Shown here one piece after another: positions 47,794 through 60,770 of a stretch of DNA of 64,000 nt (position 1 is the stretch's first letter; each line of letters begins with the position of its first letter). The position numbers were made by a program, and so were the translations under genes. Location of the stretch: the NCBI GenBank assembly GCA_014706295.1, contig JACSVZ010000007.1, positions 49,428,975 through 49,492,974 of the forward strand, given 5' to 3'. The notes beneath the pieces are model-generated. The model ran no database searches and was not told where the DNA came from. It worked only from the letters and a program-made list of their open reading frames with translations. This DNA is from Lycocorax pyrrhopterus obiensis. Its lineage: Eukaryota; Chordata; Aves; Passeriformes; Paradisaeidae.

Positions 47794-50700
47794 CTAGGAA
47801 AAAAGAAAATAGAGTCACTCTGGGCAGTCAACAGCCGCTTGAGAAATGAATCAGATTCCTTCTAAAGAAGCCCTGCTTTGAGGGACCCACTGAGAAGTGA
47901 GTAGAGGCAGAAAAGCTGTATTATTGTAGTCATGGCCACTTAAATGAGGGCTTGGATGGAGCTATGGAAATCTCATTTAAAAAGTCCAAAATATTGGATG
48001 AAGGATAAAGGCTCCACCTGTAATTGTTTGTCTGCACCTCCAAAACTGAGTCTCCAGGGTGAGAAGGACAGGTTGTGATGTTCCTGGGAGCATTAGTGCT
48101 TTTCGTTGAGGAGTCAGGGGTTGATGGTCCTCTCATGTTTCAGATACTGCCCAAAAAATCTTGGCCAATATCATTCTTGGAAAAGCAGACATGCAGCAAT
48201 TTAATCTGATCTCCAGTGTCACTGAGCGCCAAACTCCTTTTGTAAGCTTGCAGACTGAGGCCTGGGTGACCCAGCTGCAGGCAAGCCAGGAAGCTGGGAG
48301 CTGTATTTACCTGGTGTTTCTGGGTGCCACCGATGGGTTTTCTTGTACGTTCGTGAAAGAAAGGAAAGGGCCAACAGCCACAGACTTACTTTGGAAACCT
48401 TCAGCTCTGGGGTGCCAGTGATGCCAGAGAGATCTGCCTGGTTGGTGAACACATCCACAATTCCCATCTTGCTAAGGGTGTTACTTATTTCATAGCTCCC
48501 AGAAATAGAAAATTTGGGGAAGTAGAGGTTCATAAAGCTGTTAGGTAGAAGAGAAACATAGAGGGTGGTGAGAGGATTTTTCGCCAACATTAAAGAGGGT
48601 GAGATGTTTGTGTAATTCCCATGAGTGTCAAATCCCAGGAGTTTGGACCCTGAATGTACAATAAGCACTAATTCAATTGCTGGTGCTTCTCATGGTGATA
48701 CAAGCACTATCATTCTTAATAACAATAATAATAGTAACAATCGTACTGGTATTTATCTGGTGTTTTGCTTCAGGAAATCTGAGAGCACTCTGCTAAGTAG
48801 GACAGTAACAAGAGCCCCTCTTTACAGGCAGAGACGAGGGACAGCCCATGTCACTCAGGAAGGTGGAGAACTGAAGAGAAGTCAAGTCTGCTTGGGGAGA
48901 AGTGTTGCAAATCCCAACATTTCAAATCAAATAAGTATTTTTGACATAACTGGGGCATTTGGCATGGCCCCAGGAAAGGTCTGTTCCCTGCTGCCTGCAC
49001 ATTTGGATGCCATGTCCTCTAATTGCCTTCCTCCTCTGGGCTGGTCATGATCAAGTTTGCCTTTGACTATGAGCAGTTCATGCCTAGTATACTTTCTGTT
49101 GGATTTCTTTTCTTGCCCTGTCCAGGGATCCTCGGAGCATCCAGGTCACCCACAGCAGTGATTACCCTTTAGGTAGCTCAAGTCTTTTGCTGCCTTGCCC
49201 AGAGACAGCTTGGGTTGAACAGCAAAACAGATGGGACCCTGACTGCTGTGCTGTAGCCCGCATGTGATACTGCCCAGTGCACCAGAAGAGGATGGGACCA
49301 AGTGTATCGGCACTGGAATCAACAAAACAGTAGAACAGAAATTGCCATTTGGTTCTCACAGTTTCTCCCATGAAGAACTTATTCCTATATTGATCCTGAC
49401 TGACCTTGCACCACAAATTCATTTAGATAAGGGTTTTCCTGATATTGCAGCTGAGAGCGATACATTTTTTATTTTTGATATTTGAGATATCACATTATTA
49501 GCTCATATTCAGTTTGCTACCCATTATGTTTTTACTAACTGTGCTGGTATTTCTGTGATGATGCACTGAGATATATGGGTGTGAACTGCACAGCCTTATT
49601 AGTTGTGAATTAGGGCAGAGCTTGGTAAATTAAGCATGTATTAACTTGATATTACTCATCTACTGTTGCTAAGATCTCCTCTCCCAGACAAACAAGGTTG
49701 TAAAATGCGTTAGCTGATGTTGGTGTCAATGGTTGAAGCTAACAGAAACTCATTAGATTTTTATAGTTTCAAAACAAAATGCCAGAAAATCAGGACATCC
49801 ACAATTAATCACTTGCCTGTTCTAACATCAACTGTATGCTGCAAGATAATTGTGTAGGACATACCATGTCTGTAAGCACTACTACAAACTGTGTAAGTTA
49901 TGCTTTATTTAAGGTTTAGACTTATTCCTGAGTCAGTGTCTCAGTGACATGTGAGAGGTAAAACACACTAGCTGAAATCTCAGTACAGAAGATTTGGCTT
50001 AAAATTGTGACCATTCTGCTCAGTCCATGGAGTATTTTAGAAACGCCAATCTAGGCTTGCTGTTCAGGATGGTCTCTGCTCTGGTTGGGAGAGCAGCAAG
50101 TCACTCAGCCATCAACAAAAGAATAGTTAAATATCAACCAGCTGCAAGATTTTTACAGCTAGGGCACACAAGCCAAAAATAACCCACTCAGTTCCCAGCA
50201 TCACCAAGTTCATAGTGTTTGCATTCCCAAAAAACAAGAAATACTATAAATTAGGTGCCATTGCAGCTGACTGGCAGAAGATTACCTCTGGAAGAGATGG
50301 TCTGACCATTTCTGGATGGTTTCCTTGTCCAGGGTTTGCTCTAACTGCTTCATTTTCCCTTCTGCTGGCAGAACAAGAAATGCAGTAGCACTCCCATTAT
50401 AATGCAGTCGTACCACAGTGCATGACAGCTCCTCATCAAAATAGAAGTCAAAGCTGCCCATCTGGTGCATCATAGGGACTTTCACAGTAGTTTCAGCATC
50501 CACAAAGAAGTCCCTTTCTTCAGTATGCTCTGGTTTAAAAGGCTTTTCCCAGCTGCCTGATACAGAGAAGGAGAATTTGACTGAATATCCCATGTTCTAT
50601 CCCATCACAGACTAAATTTTTATAGCTAGTAAATAATATTCACCTATTTCTCCATAGGTTAAATACAGAATTTTCAAACATAACACTTTAAAATGTATAT

Positions 50701-52165
50701 CACAGTAATGCAAGGATCTTTTACTTGTTCAAAAGAGTGCATTGGATCCCACTTTCAATTTATGTTTCAGATGCCAGTAATGAAATAATTAGGTGGGGTT
50801 TTTTGTACCTACCACTGCTTTTCTGTTCAGGGGATCTAAGTGGCCTTTCTATAAACATCATCTGTGTACTCATACACTGCATGCACCTAATTTCTATTGA
50901 GTTTAATCATAAGCCTCAATTTGTAGATAAAATAATGTAGGATCTCATATCTGAGTGGTGTTATGTCAGCCTTAAGGGCACATCTGACCCACATCAGAAA
51001 TGCAGAGTTTCTGCTTTGTTCCTTAAAATGTTCTCCCCTATTCATCACTAGCTTCTCCCATATATAAATGTATGTATGTATAAAGGACTCTGATAGGGGA
51101 AAAAAAAAAGAGTGTGTAGTAAATTAGGCTACTGAATCATGCATAATTTTAAAAAGAGGCATTAGGTCATGTATAAGTCTCAGTGCCTTCACTGAAAATT
51201 AGAAGAGCATGGGACAATTGGAGTTATGGTTAAACCCAGGAGCACCAGCTCAGGCTGCATGGAAGGCTGTGGCTTGGAGCAGAGCTCCTGGAGCTGTCAC
51301 AAACAGAAATAAGCCTGTGTGGCCTCCAGCTGCCTCCCCATGCTGAGAGGGGTCCTGTCACCTCTCCACCACCTCCACTATGCCATTAGGGGACCTTCTG
51401 GCCCAGCAAAGAGCATTTGAAATTTTCCCCAGACCAGTTCTCAGTCAAGGTAGCCAACACTAGATCTGTTGATAAGAATGAATAGTGAGAATGTGAACCC
51501 TAGAGGACTTACTTACCTTTAAAGAAAACAAAGCTAGCCAGAAGCATTACAGTTTGTGGGTCCATGTCCTTGACCAAATTAGTAATTTTCCCATGTGTTT
51601 TCCTCTCTATATAATCATTGATCTGCTTTTCAGCTTCTGTGGGTTTGTTAAAGTCAGTGGTAAAAGCCTCCAGCTGATACAGAGCTTTGGCATCATCTAA
51701 AAACTTTTTTAGGAGTTTCAGCTTCTCTGTTACAAAGATGGCATTCCCCATGTTGAGCTGGACTCCGCCCTCAGGATGGCTCAGCATGTGGATTAGGTTG
51801 TGGAAGCCTTCATGTATCTCTTTCTCCTGAATCTCTGTAAGGTTGAAGGCGAGTCCTTCCAGGATCTGAGACTGCGTGGCTGATCTAGCTCCAAGAGCCA
51901 GCATCGCAAACGCAGCGGAGATGCTCACAGGAGACAAGAAAATGTTCTTATTAGGTGTCTCCTGTGTGACCTCCCTAAAAAACTGGAATGCAAAGTCAGC
52001 ATTGTTTGGCACAAGTTTGAGGCAAGCGAGCGCTTCACCTCCATGATGTATGTGGTGTTTAGGGTCGTTTGGATCATGTCCATTGTGGTCACTGGGTGGG
52101 AGCTGACTGTGGGCAACAGCATGAAACCCAGCCAGTAGCAAACTGAGGTACAATGTGGTCTTCAT
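47587..52165 (-). CDS. SERPINA6: Corticosteroid-binding globulin (serpin A6), complete coding sequence
   Basis: CBG is the plasma carrier of glucocorticoids and progesterone, secreted by the liver. Four coding exons join in frame (phases 1, 2, 0) to 424 aa. A signal peptide ([20 protein letters not shown]) is followed by a His-rich stretch, then the serpin core with [26 protein letters not shown] and [11 protein letters not shown]-like segments are [23 protein letters not shown] and [17 protein letters not shown]. In the C-terminal segment [18 protein letters not shown], Asn405 occupies the site of the steroid-anchoring Trp of mammalian CBG and forms an NST sequon. Avian and reptilian CBGs are known to have this change. 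The reactive loop has an inhibitor-type hinge, GTEAAAA (369-375), unlike mammalian CBG. Sequons are at 108, 270 and 405. Order after PPP4R4 and SERPINA10 fits SERPINA6. SERPINA1 is the alternative, and automated annotation may use that name. Confidence 0.85.
48390..48537 (-). CDS. SERPINA6: SERPINA6 coding exon 3
   Basis: 148 nt, phase 2 to phase 0. It encodes [17 protein letters not shown] through PELKVSK. It is the same length as the equivalent SERPINA10 exon. The acceptor is TACCTAACAG and the donor GTAAGT. Confidence 0.93.
50286..50556 (-). CDS. SERPINA6: SERPINA6 coding exon 2
   Basis: 271 nt, phase 1 to phase 2. It encodes [19 protein letters not shown] through KWSDHLFQ, including TTVKVPMM and the LSC/EGKM segment. 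The acceptor is CTGTATCAG and the donor GTAATC. Confidence 0.93.
51517..52165 (-). CDS. SERPINA6: SERPINA6 coding exon 1
   Basis: 649 nt coding, ending in phase 1 at a GTAAGT donor. It spans the signal peptide through [10 protein letters not shown]. The exon starts at 52182 after TTTTTTCTACAG, only 17 nt before the ATG, so an untranslated 5' exon exists upstream. Confidence 0.93.
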
Positions 52166-52182
52166 GTTCTTGTATTAAAATC

Positions 52183-55100
52183 CTGTAGAAAAAAACAGGA
52201 GATGATATTACTGTGGTAAGTAAATTAATGAAGTAGAAATAGTTATTCTGTCATTACCACTGAATAAAAAGTCTTATCTCTTTCTTTTGTCCTCAGTTTC
52301 CATGTTCTCCAATTCTTGCCAGATTTTTTTTTTATTTTCCCAGGCCTCCTGGCAAGTCTCCGACAACTCTTTCTGCCACCCCCACCCTAAATACCTGCAG
52401 AGACAAAATTCAGCATGGATTAGTTGAATACACAGCACCCTCAGCAGGCTGGAGAATGGAGCATATCCCATCAGAAAACACCTCGTGGCTAATCACTGAA
52501 AGGCTGCGGTACCTCTGTGCTTTTGACACTGATGGTCTGAATAATTCCTTGAAAGTTCATCGTAGAAGTCTGGCTGTTTTGTGAGTTAGGGGAGAAAGTG
52601 GAAATTCATGCAAGTGAGCAGCAATCAGTAGCTACATGGAAACAGAATATGAGCAAATAGGCAGGCAGGAGATCTTTAAATAAACTTTTGGTCAGATTGA
52701 TAAGGTGCCCTATTTAAAAAAAGGACAAATAGTGGTGTCTATTCTTCAGCAGCAATCCAGATATAAACCCCTACCTCTCTAAGGAATAGGTGGGGTTTTT
52801 TTCCTGAATAGAAATTATGCAATGTTCTAAATAAGAACCTGAAACAACATGTTGTCTCTTCAACCAAACTGTTGGAGTGGGTTCATTTTCAGCATGGCAG
52901 AAGCAATCAATGTCATTAACAAAGAACAAGGCCATGTTTTCATCAGCTGCTCCACTGGTCAAAGGGCGAAGTGTTTATCAGTGTGTTACACTTGGCTGTG
53001 GTAGCCTCATTTCGTTGCAGAGCTGACACTCTGCGCTGTATAAGCTCTTAAAAAGAGACCTTGGAAATGGGGATATGAATGTCCCAATAGGCCTAATTTC
53101 TGAGGAGGAATCTAGGGCAAAGAAATGGTGCAAGAGTTGCACAGAGTTTGAGGAGATAATGAGCCAGATTTGCTAAAACTGTGCACAGAGAGATGTATTA
53201 CACCAATTGCACCTTTCATCTCTGGCATGACTCAACTTGAGAGACTCGTCAGAAAGTGCTACACTTATGGTCTTGCTTTCTCTCTAAGATCAGAGGGAGC
53301 AATTTGTGTTAGTAGAAGAATATCCACTTACAGTTAGACTCATGAGAACAACAAAACATTTTCAAGCTATAATCAAATATTCAAACATTTACATGTTTGT
53401 TATAAGTAATTTTAAAAAGAAAGCCTATTTAACGGCATTACTGACAAGTGTAGGAACTGTAAGGGTTGGGTTCTTGGTAACTACATTTTCAGTTACTGTA
53501 CGCAGTAGTTTTAAATTATAGTTTGGTCTCCTCTGATTTTGACATTGAAATACTTCTCCATGTATCTAGATACTTGTAACTCAACATAAGAGCTTCAGTT
53601 CTGAATTTTTAAAACTGCTATCAACGAGCCAATGTATTAGTCAGACTTTGAAAAGAAATCAACTCCCAAACAAAAGCATCAGAGCTAAGCCTAATTTATT
53701 TCCACATATCCAGCAGGCTGATTCAGAAGCTGCTATGAATAAATTATTTACTATGAAGTATTTACTCAGCTGCAGTCATAATTTATTAAGAATAACATGA
53801 ATACCAAAAAAGAGAAACATTTCATTTTAAACATAAGTTGCCACCTGTTCTCTATCTCATCACATTTAATATTTATTACAAAATATAGCACCTGATAGAT
53901 AGGCTTTTCTATGTATACCTCAAACTGCCAATTCTATTTATTTGGAATGCAAAGCAGAAAAGGAGTTTAACTGACTTGACCTCAAAATTATGGTGAAAGG
54001 ATATAGAATGGTTTTGCTGTCAGGGTTCTGTAAAATATTGGTTACAGTTTACTGAAGGCTATTTTCCCTATCCTGATATTTTTTCTCTATGTAGTTACAA
54101 CATGTTCTCATTTTGTGGTTAATTTATGTACTTTCATGGAATTAATTTCATTTTATTACAGCTCTGAATTAACAGATAATTAAATACAATCTGAATCTGA
54201 ATCATCCATCTGTTACTCAGTACTGGCCAATCACAAACTGCCAAGACTCATGAGTCAGACATCCCAAAAATCTTGATAATAGTTAGTTTTAAAGGCATGA
54301 GATTATAAAAGACTTAGTAGTTGTGATTTGTAGAGGTCTTTTTTTGTTGTTTAAGCCTTGAAGATACAAGTGGCCCTCTCCATTAGTCCGTTTTTTGAAA
54401 CCTAAAGGTACGTTTATAATAAGATTTGCACCCTCTGAACCTTCAAAATATGACTGGGGATTGTTACTTCATATTTGACACTTACTATTTCATTTGATGT
54501 TATTGTGGCTTCTGGGTAAGCAAGCGATCATCCACTGACAAATTGACAAAAGACACCCTTTCAGCATGAAACAGAAGATGCAGATTCTCATATGGTCTTA
54601 AAGATTGATAGATTTTCCTATGGAGCATAGTTGCTAACGATTTATTGAAAGCAAAGAGCTGAGAACCTGTGCTATAAAGCCTTCAGGAAATTCCCAATCT
54701 GAAGGAGTTCAGTTTGCAGAAAGCTCTTTAAGACCTTTACTTACATAATTTCCAGAAAAAAACCAGTTTATCCATGAACATGGCAGTAGAAGTGAAATTC
54801 AATTCTAGTTCTAAATCTAGTCTGACTTGTTGAATAGCCTGGAATGAAAACACCTCTACTTCTGCCTCTTTTCTTTGTGTGTGTTGCACAATGACAGTAT
54901 ATTTGTAGTGTTCAAGAATAGGTTCCTCTAAAGAAGAGCTTTCAATCAAATCAGACAATGATACAAGAGCACGCCAGCACTTGGTGGACAGTGTTTTTGG
55001 CAATTTATCTCTAGTGATAACACTTGCTGAATATATTACCTCTTCCCTAGCACACAATCTTCCCTACCATGCAGCTCAGAAACAAAACAGAGAACACTGG

Positions 55101-57985
55101 GATTAGCTGAAGTTACCTTAGAATACTTCCACCAGAAAACCTGGAAGTGAGCTGGCCTGAGTTTTCTGACAGAACTTGCTTCTTTGTGGATATAGCTGTT
55201 TTGTCCATTTTAGGGCTGATTTCTGTCTCTGTGATTTGAAGAGACAATTCTGAAGATAACTTTCAGCCTTTAGAAAGAACTTTCTGCCATGTATTATTCC
55301 AGGAGATGAATGTCCATCCCATACTACTCCCATAATGGGTCCTCACTGATAATCTCGTTTCAGACAACAGGAAAATTTGCACTACTCAAAAACATATGAA
55401 AGCATGAAATAGAAAAGCTGTTTGCTCACCAGATGGTGCTGCTTCCCTCCTGATTGTTTCTGAAGGAGGAAATCTGAGAAATTTGTTTCCTGAAAGCAGC
55501 ACTGTGGGGGCACCAGGCACATCAAGATACAGCACCACCACCAGTGGTGTCTGCTGAACTAAATATCAGCTGCCCAGAGACTTGTTAAAAAAACCCACCC
55601 AAGAACACGAAAAATCACAAAAGAAGGACTTGACTAGTCATATCTGTGTGTGAGAACATGACCTCAGAAACCTACTGTCCAGGACCACCTCTTCAAAGGA
55701 GCATCACAAACTCACATGTGCTTTCCTGGCTGACCAGAAAGCTCTGCATATTTAATCATATGCACCTGAACAGGTTCAGGGCCTGTTCCAGACTGATCAT
55801 CTAGACATTCACTTCTCTTGTCATTCAGAGTTTTGATACCTCTATGCCCAAGCCCCCGAGGAGATTGCAAACACAAGCCAAGGACGCTGGGCTCTTTGGA
55901 GAATCCAACCACTGTGAATATTTCATTAAAAGTAATTCCTTTTGCAGCAGAAATGTGGAAGCCTTCTTTACATTATCCTTCAGAAATGTATGTGACTGTT
56001 CACAGGGCTGGTTTGTGTTTTTTATATCTTCTGTGAGCCAGCTTAGTATTGGAGAACTCAGCCAGAAAGTGGCATCACCCACCTCTAGGCCTCCTTTTTC
56101 CTGGAAACAGGTGAACATGAGCTCTCACTCTTCTACCAGGCCACCATGTGTATTTGCTGTTGAACCTGAGTTACTGCACACTCTCAGGGATGAAGCATCA
56201 CTGAGGCCAAGAGAATAAAAAAGTAGACAAAAAAGAATGAATGCAGTGGTTAGAGCAGTCAGGTGGGGATTTTCTTCTCTCTGCAAGAACAGACCAGACA
56301 GGTTCTCAGTTCCCGCATTCCAGTGTACACCTGGCCACAGCCTGGTTTCTGACTCATTGGAAATGTTGACCTCACTGTGATCTTCTGAACATGTGAAAAT
56401 CACCAGTTTCTCACCTTCCCTCTCAATGGGCCTGTAATCTGATGATTACCTCAATAACGTCTCATCTAAAAGGGAAGTAGGCATTAGATATACCATTCCC
56501 TAAGCAATGGTATTTCTTGACCTTCAGTATAAAAATCATCAGAATTACTTAAAAAGAATCAACAATATGTTAAAAAAAATTTTAAGCACCCATTCTCAGG
56601 CTTTTAATGAATCAGGGCCTATTTCTAGCAGGAAGTACATCAGGGAAAGTCCCCCCTTTAGGATTTCCTGGCTCCAGAGACCACCTTGCTTTCTGACAAG
56701 ACACCCTGCCCTGCTTTTAGATTCTTACTCCTCCTTCCAGTGACCTGACAAGGTGTAGGCAACTTGCCTCAGTTGTGGTGCCTATGTCCTTTATCTCCAG
56801 CTGACACAATAAAAACCTCTTTATCTAGGACAGATTTCAATATAAGATGCAACCCTAGAAAAGAATTAAAATTGATTGCCTGCAACAAGAGGAGACACTT
56901 TTGAAGTCTCTATAGGAAGCGAAAAACCACTACTTACAGCAGCTTCCAAGGATCCTGCTGTCTTCACCAGGACTACCCTGCAGCTCCCTCTCTTATTTAT
57001 ACAGTTAAATAGCATTGTGAAAGAAAAACGTCCTCTAGAAAACATTAACCAGGACAGACAAGCGTTACTACTTTAGGAATGGTGCAGAGTAAACAGTGAA
57101 GACAGTTTTTCTGGGCAAGCACCTGAGTTTTGCTGTATATGCATGGCCAAACCCTGCCTTTACTTAGAGCAGTCGTTAGAGTCCCCTGCATTTCTACACA
57201 TCCTGCTGCTGGGACTCCAGCTACTCACTCAGGAAATACTTCACATGCATCATTAACTTCTGTAAACTGCATGAGTTCATACAGTAGAAGTACTGAAGTG
57301 AGTAAAATGGAACAAATAAATACTAGACATGAGCCTAAGGAAAAGACAGCTGGATGCATGCTGTAGCCAGATCTCAGTTTAGTATTTTTCACAGAGATAT
57401 TTTGCTTCCTCTACACCAGACTTCTAATAGTTTTTATTTGGCATATTTATTTTAAATGATACACTATTTCTTAATTACCTACATTGCCATTAATAAGGGC
57501 CAATTTCTGGGGACATCACTTATAAACTTAAAATTAAAGCTGCAGTACTAGCGTTCGTAGTGGCTGGGGGTTGCTATAGGGACGTGCATCCAGGACCCCA
57601 TGGCACCCAGCCCTCAGCCAGAGCGGTGTCACCCGGTGCCTCATGCAGCAATGGACTGAAAGACAGACTCTTGCCTGTGCTCCCAGTGTGGGCTGGCACA
57701 AGGTGCAGGCACTGCCTAAAGGCAGGCAGGGAGGGGCAGGCCAGTACATCAGAGCCTGCTTTCACACAGAGCGGGACCCATGCGGTCAGGCCACCTGCGT
57801 TTTACATGACCCCTTGTAAGGGTGTGCTCCTGCAGCACCCACAGAGGGACAGTCACAGGGACTGTGCTAATTGTGGGTATGACTGAGGGATTGGAAAACT
57901 CACAGGTCAATGCCCCAGTGAACACCTTCCAGCCAGGAGCATCCCCTTAGGAGGTAGGGGATTCAAGGAGAAAAGGTGCTATATG
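52183..57985. other. SERPINA6 upstream region
   Basis: About 5.8 kb expected to hold the untranslated first exon and the liver promoter of SERPINA6. A DR1-like TGGTCAAAGGGCG at about 52955-52968 resembles an HNF4-type site, and GTAAGT donors on the - strand occur at about 53333 and 54744, but none can be tied to a transcript. No further serpin exon or known repeat was recognised. Confidence 0.5.
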
Positions 57986-58466
57986 TCATAGAATCATTGA
58001 GGTTGGGAAATACATCTGAGACCATCAAGTCCAACCATTAACCCAGCACTGAGAACTCCATCACTAAGCCTTCTTGTTAAGTGCCAAATCTGCAGGTCTG
58101 TGAAATGCCTCCAAAGATGGCGATGCCACCACTTCCCTGGGCAGCCTGTTCCAGTGCTTCATAATCCTTTTGATGAAGAAATTTTTCCTAATATCCAATC
58201 TAAACATCTCCTCGCACAACTTGAGGCCATCGCCTCTGGTCCTATCAATTGTTACCTGGGAGAAGAGACCAACACCCACCCTGAAGCAACCTCCTTTCAG
58301 GCAGTCATAGAGAGTGATAAGGTCTTCCCTGAGCTTCCTTCTCCCCAAGATAAACAACCCCAGCTCCTCCAGCTCCTCCTCTTTAAGACTTGTGCTCCAG
58401 ACCCTTCACCAGCTCAGTTGCCCTTTGCTGGATATGCTCAAGCACCTCAATGTCTTTCTTGCAGTG
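57986..58466 (-). mobile_element. CR1 LINE 3' fragment
   Basis: The - strand encodes CR1 reverse-transcriptase C-terminal landmarks: RRKLREDLITLYDCLKGG, then DRTRGDGLKL, then [20 protein letters not shown]. Before it are IEVLEHIQQRATELVKGLEH and a stop just after it. The + strand starts with the CR1 end CATAGAATCATTGAGGTTGG. It is 5'-truncated and degenerate, and resembles the copy at 6706-7505. Confidence 0.9.
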
Positions 58467-59444
58467 AAAATGCCTTTTCTTGTAGTGCACATTAAAGAAG
58501 GAATCTTTCAGAAAGAAAAGCTTTACAATAACAGGATAAATGTTTTGGTAGGATTTTCCTCTGGGCCGTTCCTCAGGGGTTAGCAATGAATGGAAGCGTT
58601 TCTTCTCCTCTCTTTTCCAGCCTGTATGCCTGCACATTTGCAACTACCAGTAGGTACAGCATGGAAGGTTCTATGCATTTACGGCTGTTGGAACTTCTGC
58701 ACATCCTTTCCTTCCTGGCTCCTACCTCTTTCTCTTCAGTGGGTGCCTTTCACCTGTGCAAAGGTAAGCAGAGTGGTTCAGTAGGAGTTTTGATCCAGAC
58801 TGCTAGAAAATGTGTTTGAATTGTTTACAGACTGAAAAAAGCAGCTGGACACATGCAGACTGTTTTTCTGTAAAGTAGCAAATGAAAATAACCTCTGAGG
58901 TTACAGAGGCTTACCTAAAACATATTCAGACTGAAGATGAATAACACGTGTACCGAGAGAAAAATGAGAGCACAATTAATGGAAAAGTTCAGCTATGAGT
59001 AAAGTTACTGAAAAAAGTGAAGGAAAAAACAATTGACTTAATATGACTTCATTTAAGAGCAATTTGCTTTTGCAATTGGAAGTGCCATTCACCTGCTGAC
59101 ATTTGTATGGGAGTGCAAGAGGGAAAATCAAGTAAATAAAATCTAATCTGTATCAATCTCCAGTGTTATATCCAATGTGATACCTGTTTTCTTTTTCCTC
59201 ATCTGTGTAACAGTTTCATCCAATCATGTAAGCCATCCTGAAATTGTCTGAGACTCTGTTTCAATATTTGATATCAGAATATGTTGCACATGGACTTGCA
59301 GCTCTCTTTTTATGCAGGCAGTAGGCTTATATAGGCACTGTTCTGGTATTCTGAAAGACAGGAATACTTCCATTTGGTTCTCTTGGTCTGGAATATTAGT
59401 CTTATTGCTTTGAACCCCAAGTTACTCTGAAGTTTTTAAAGTAG

Positions 59445-59464
59445 TATTATTATTATTATTATTA
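59445..59464 (+). repeat. (ATT)n microsatellite
   Basis: About six or seven uninterrupted ATT units. Confidence 0.85.
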
Positions 59465-60394
59465 AAGGACCTTAATAATACTGTTTCATTTTTTAGTAAA
59501 TTGACAACATTAAAGAGTCATACAATATGAATTCCCTTGAAAACACGCTGGCCATAGTCCAAAAAGAGTTATTTAAGTTAGAAGAACTGTGTGCTTGCTT
59601 CTCTAGCAGAGAAACACTTTCATCTTTTTAAAATACTTAACTAATTTCCTTGAAAGGCATTTTAAAACACAATGGGTTTTTGCTATTCTGATGATGCCCT
59701 CTGGAGTGCAGAGAGCAGAGAGTCCCTCCTGTGATAGCACTGAGTAAATGTCAGTGTGGAGCCGGCGAAAGCTGTATCCCACTCTCCCCTGCCAGGCTAC
59801 ATTAATTTGTGGAGCTCTGTGTTTCAAGATGAAAGGCACTCGTGGTTACAGGGAACAGTTCAGCAGTGACCTGCTGGAAAAAGTGCCAGTACAGAGCAAG
59901 CACAATTGTGTCAAGTGCCTGCTCCAGTGCTTCCAAGTGACAGTACAGCAGACCTTCACCTTTAAGTTCCTTCTTCTTTGCTTTTGTGCTGTGCACTGGT
60001 CTTGCCTCCTGCCAGCCCCACACAGGGGTCTGGGCTCACTCCAAGGGGGAGTGTCTTGCTCAGACACAAATTCCAGCTCCGATGAGGGAATGCACAGGCA
60101 GTACTGTCCCCTGAGCCCCTGCAGTGAGTTCCTTCCCGTGTTTCCAGTCTATCATCAGTTTCTTTCTGCAATGCAGTCAAGACCTTCTGGGTCCCAAGGA
60201 GACTTATGTTCTATCGCCTCCAAAATGTGGCTTGGAGTCTGCTTCCTTCTCTTAGGCTGTGGTTGCACAATTGCTTTACCCTGACCAAAGTACAGGGTGC
60301 TGCTGCCAGAGATGTCTTATCCCCCTGCATCCCTGCCATCTCTCCAGGATGGCTGATGGTCTCTGGGGCTGGAGCCCAGGACAAGTGGGGAGAG

Positions 60395-60770
60395 GCTGGG
60401 GGAACAGGTCTTTTTCAGCCTGGAGAAGAGAAGACCAAGGGCGAGGCTGCACTTGCTGTCCTCCCCCACCTAATGGGCTATATCAGAGAGCAGATGGAGC
60501 CAGAGGTGCCCAGTGGTAGTGAGCAAGGCACGGGATGCCAGCTGCAGCAAGGGAAGCGCAAATGAGATCTATGGAAAGGAGTGCTCACAGGGAGCTGAGA
60601 TACAAGGGCACATCACTGTGTGAGCCTGTGGAACTGCTGTCCTTGAACACATCCAAAACCTGGCTGGACATGGCCCTAAGCAACCTGAGCTACATTCCAG
60701 GTTGGTGCTGCTGTGAGCAGGTGGTGGGATTGGATGACCTCCAGTGGTGCCTTCCAACATAAATTTTTCT
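60395..60770 (+). mobile_element. CR1 LINE 3' fragment, diverged
   Basis: The + strand reads CR1-like TTTTTCAGCCTGGAGAAGAG at the left, and near the 3' end CCTGGCTGGACATGGCCCTA and GATGACCTCCAGTGGTGCCT followed by TCCAACA. The middle is strongly diverged or partly deleted. Its orientation is opposite to the copy 2 kb to its left. Confidence 0.8.

Larger units (their letters stand above)
47794..51516 (-). other. SERPINA6 introns
   Basis: The three introns (47794-48389, 48538-50285, 50557-51516) hold no recognised repeat apart from an ACAATAATAATAG-type short run near 48719. Confidence 0.8.

Noticed and set aside
47587..52165. First read as alpha-1-antitrypsin (SERPINA1)
   Set aside because: The FNLTEI and hinge sequences fit both, but the W-to-N sequon site, [17 protein letters not shown] and MGIxDxFTNQA segments and gene order next to SERPINA10 fit CBG better.
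59748..60284. 178-codon open frame on the + strand
   Set aside because: Cys- and Leu-rich but with no domain, signal peptide at the start or family resemblance; lies in GC-richer sequence where stops are fewer.
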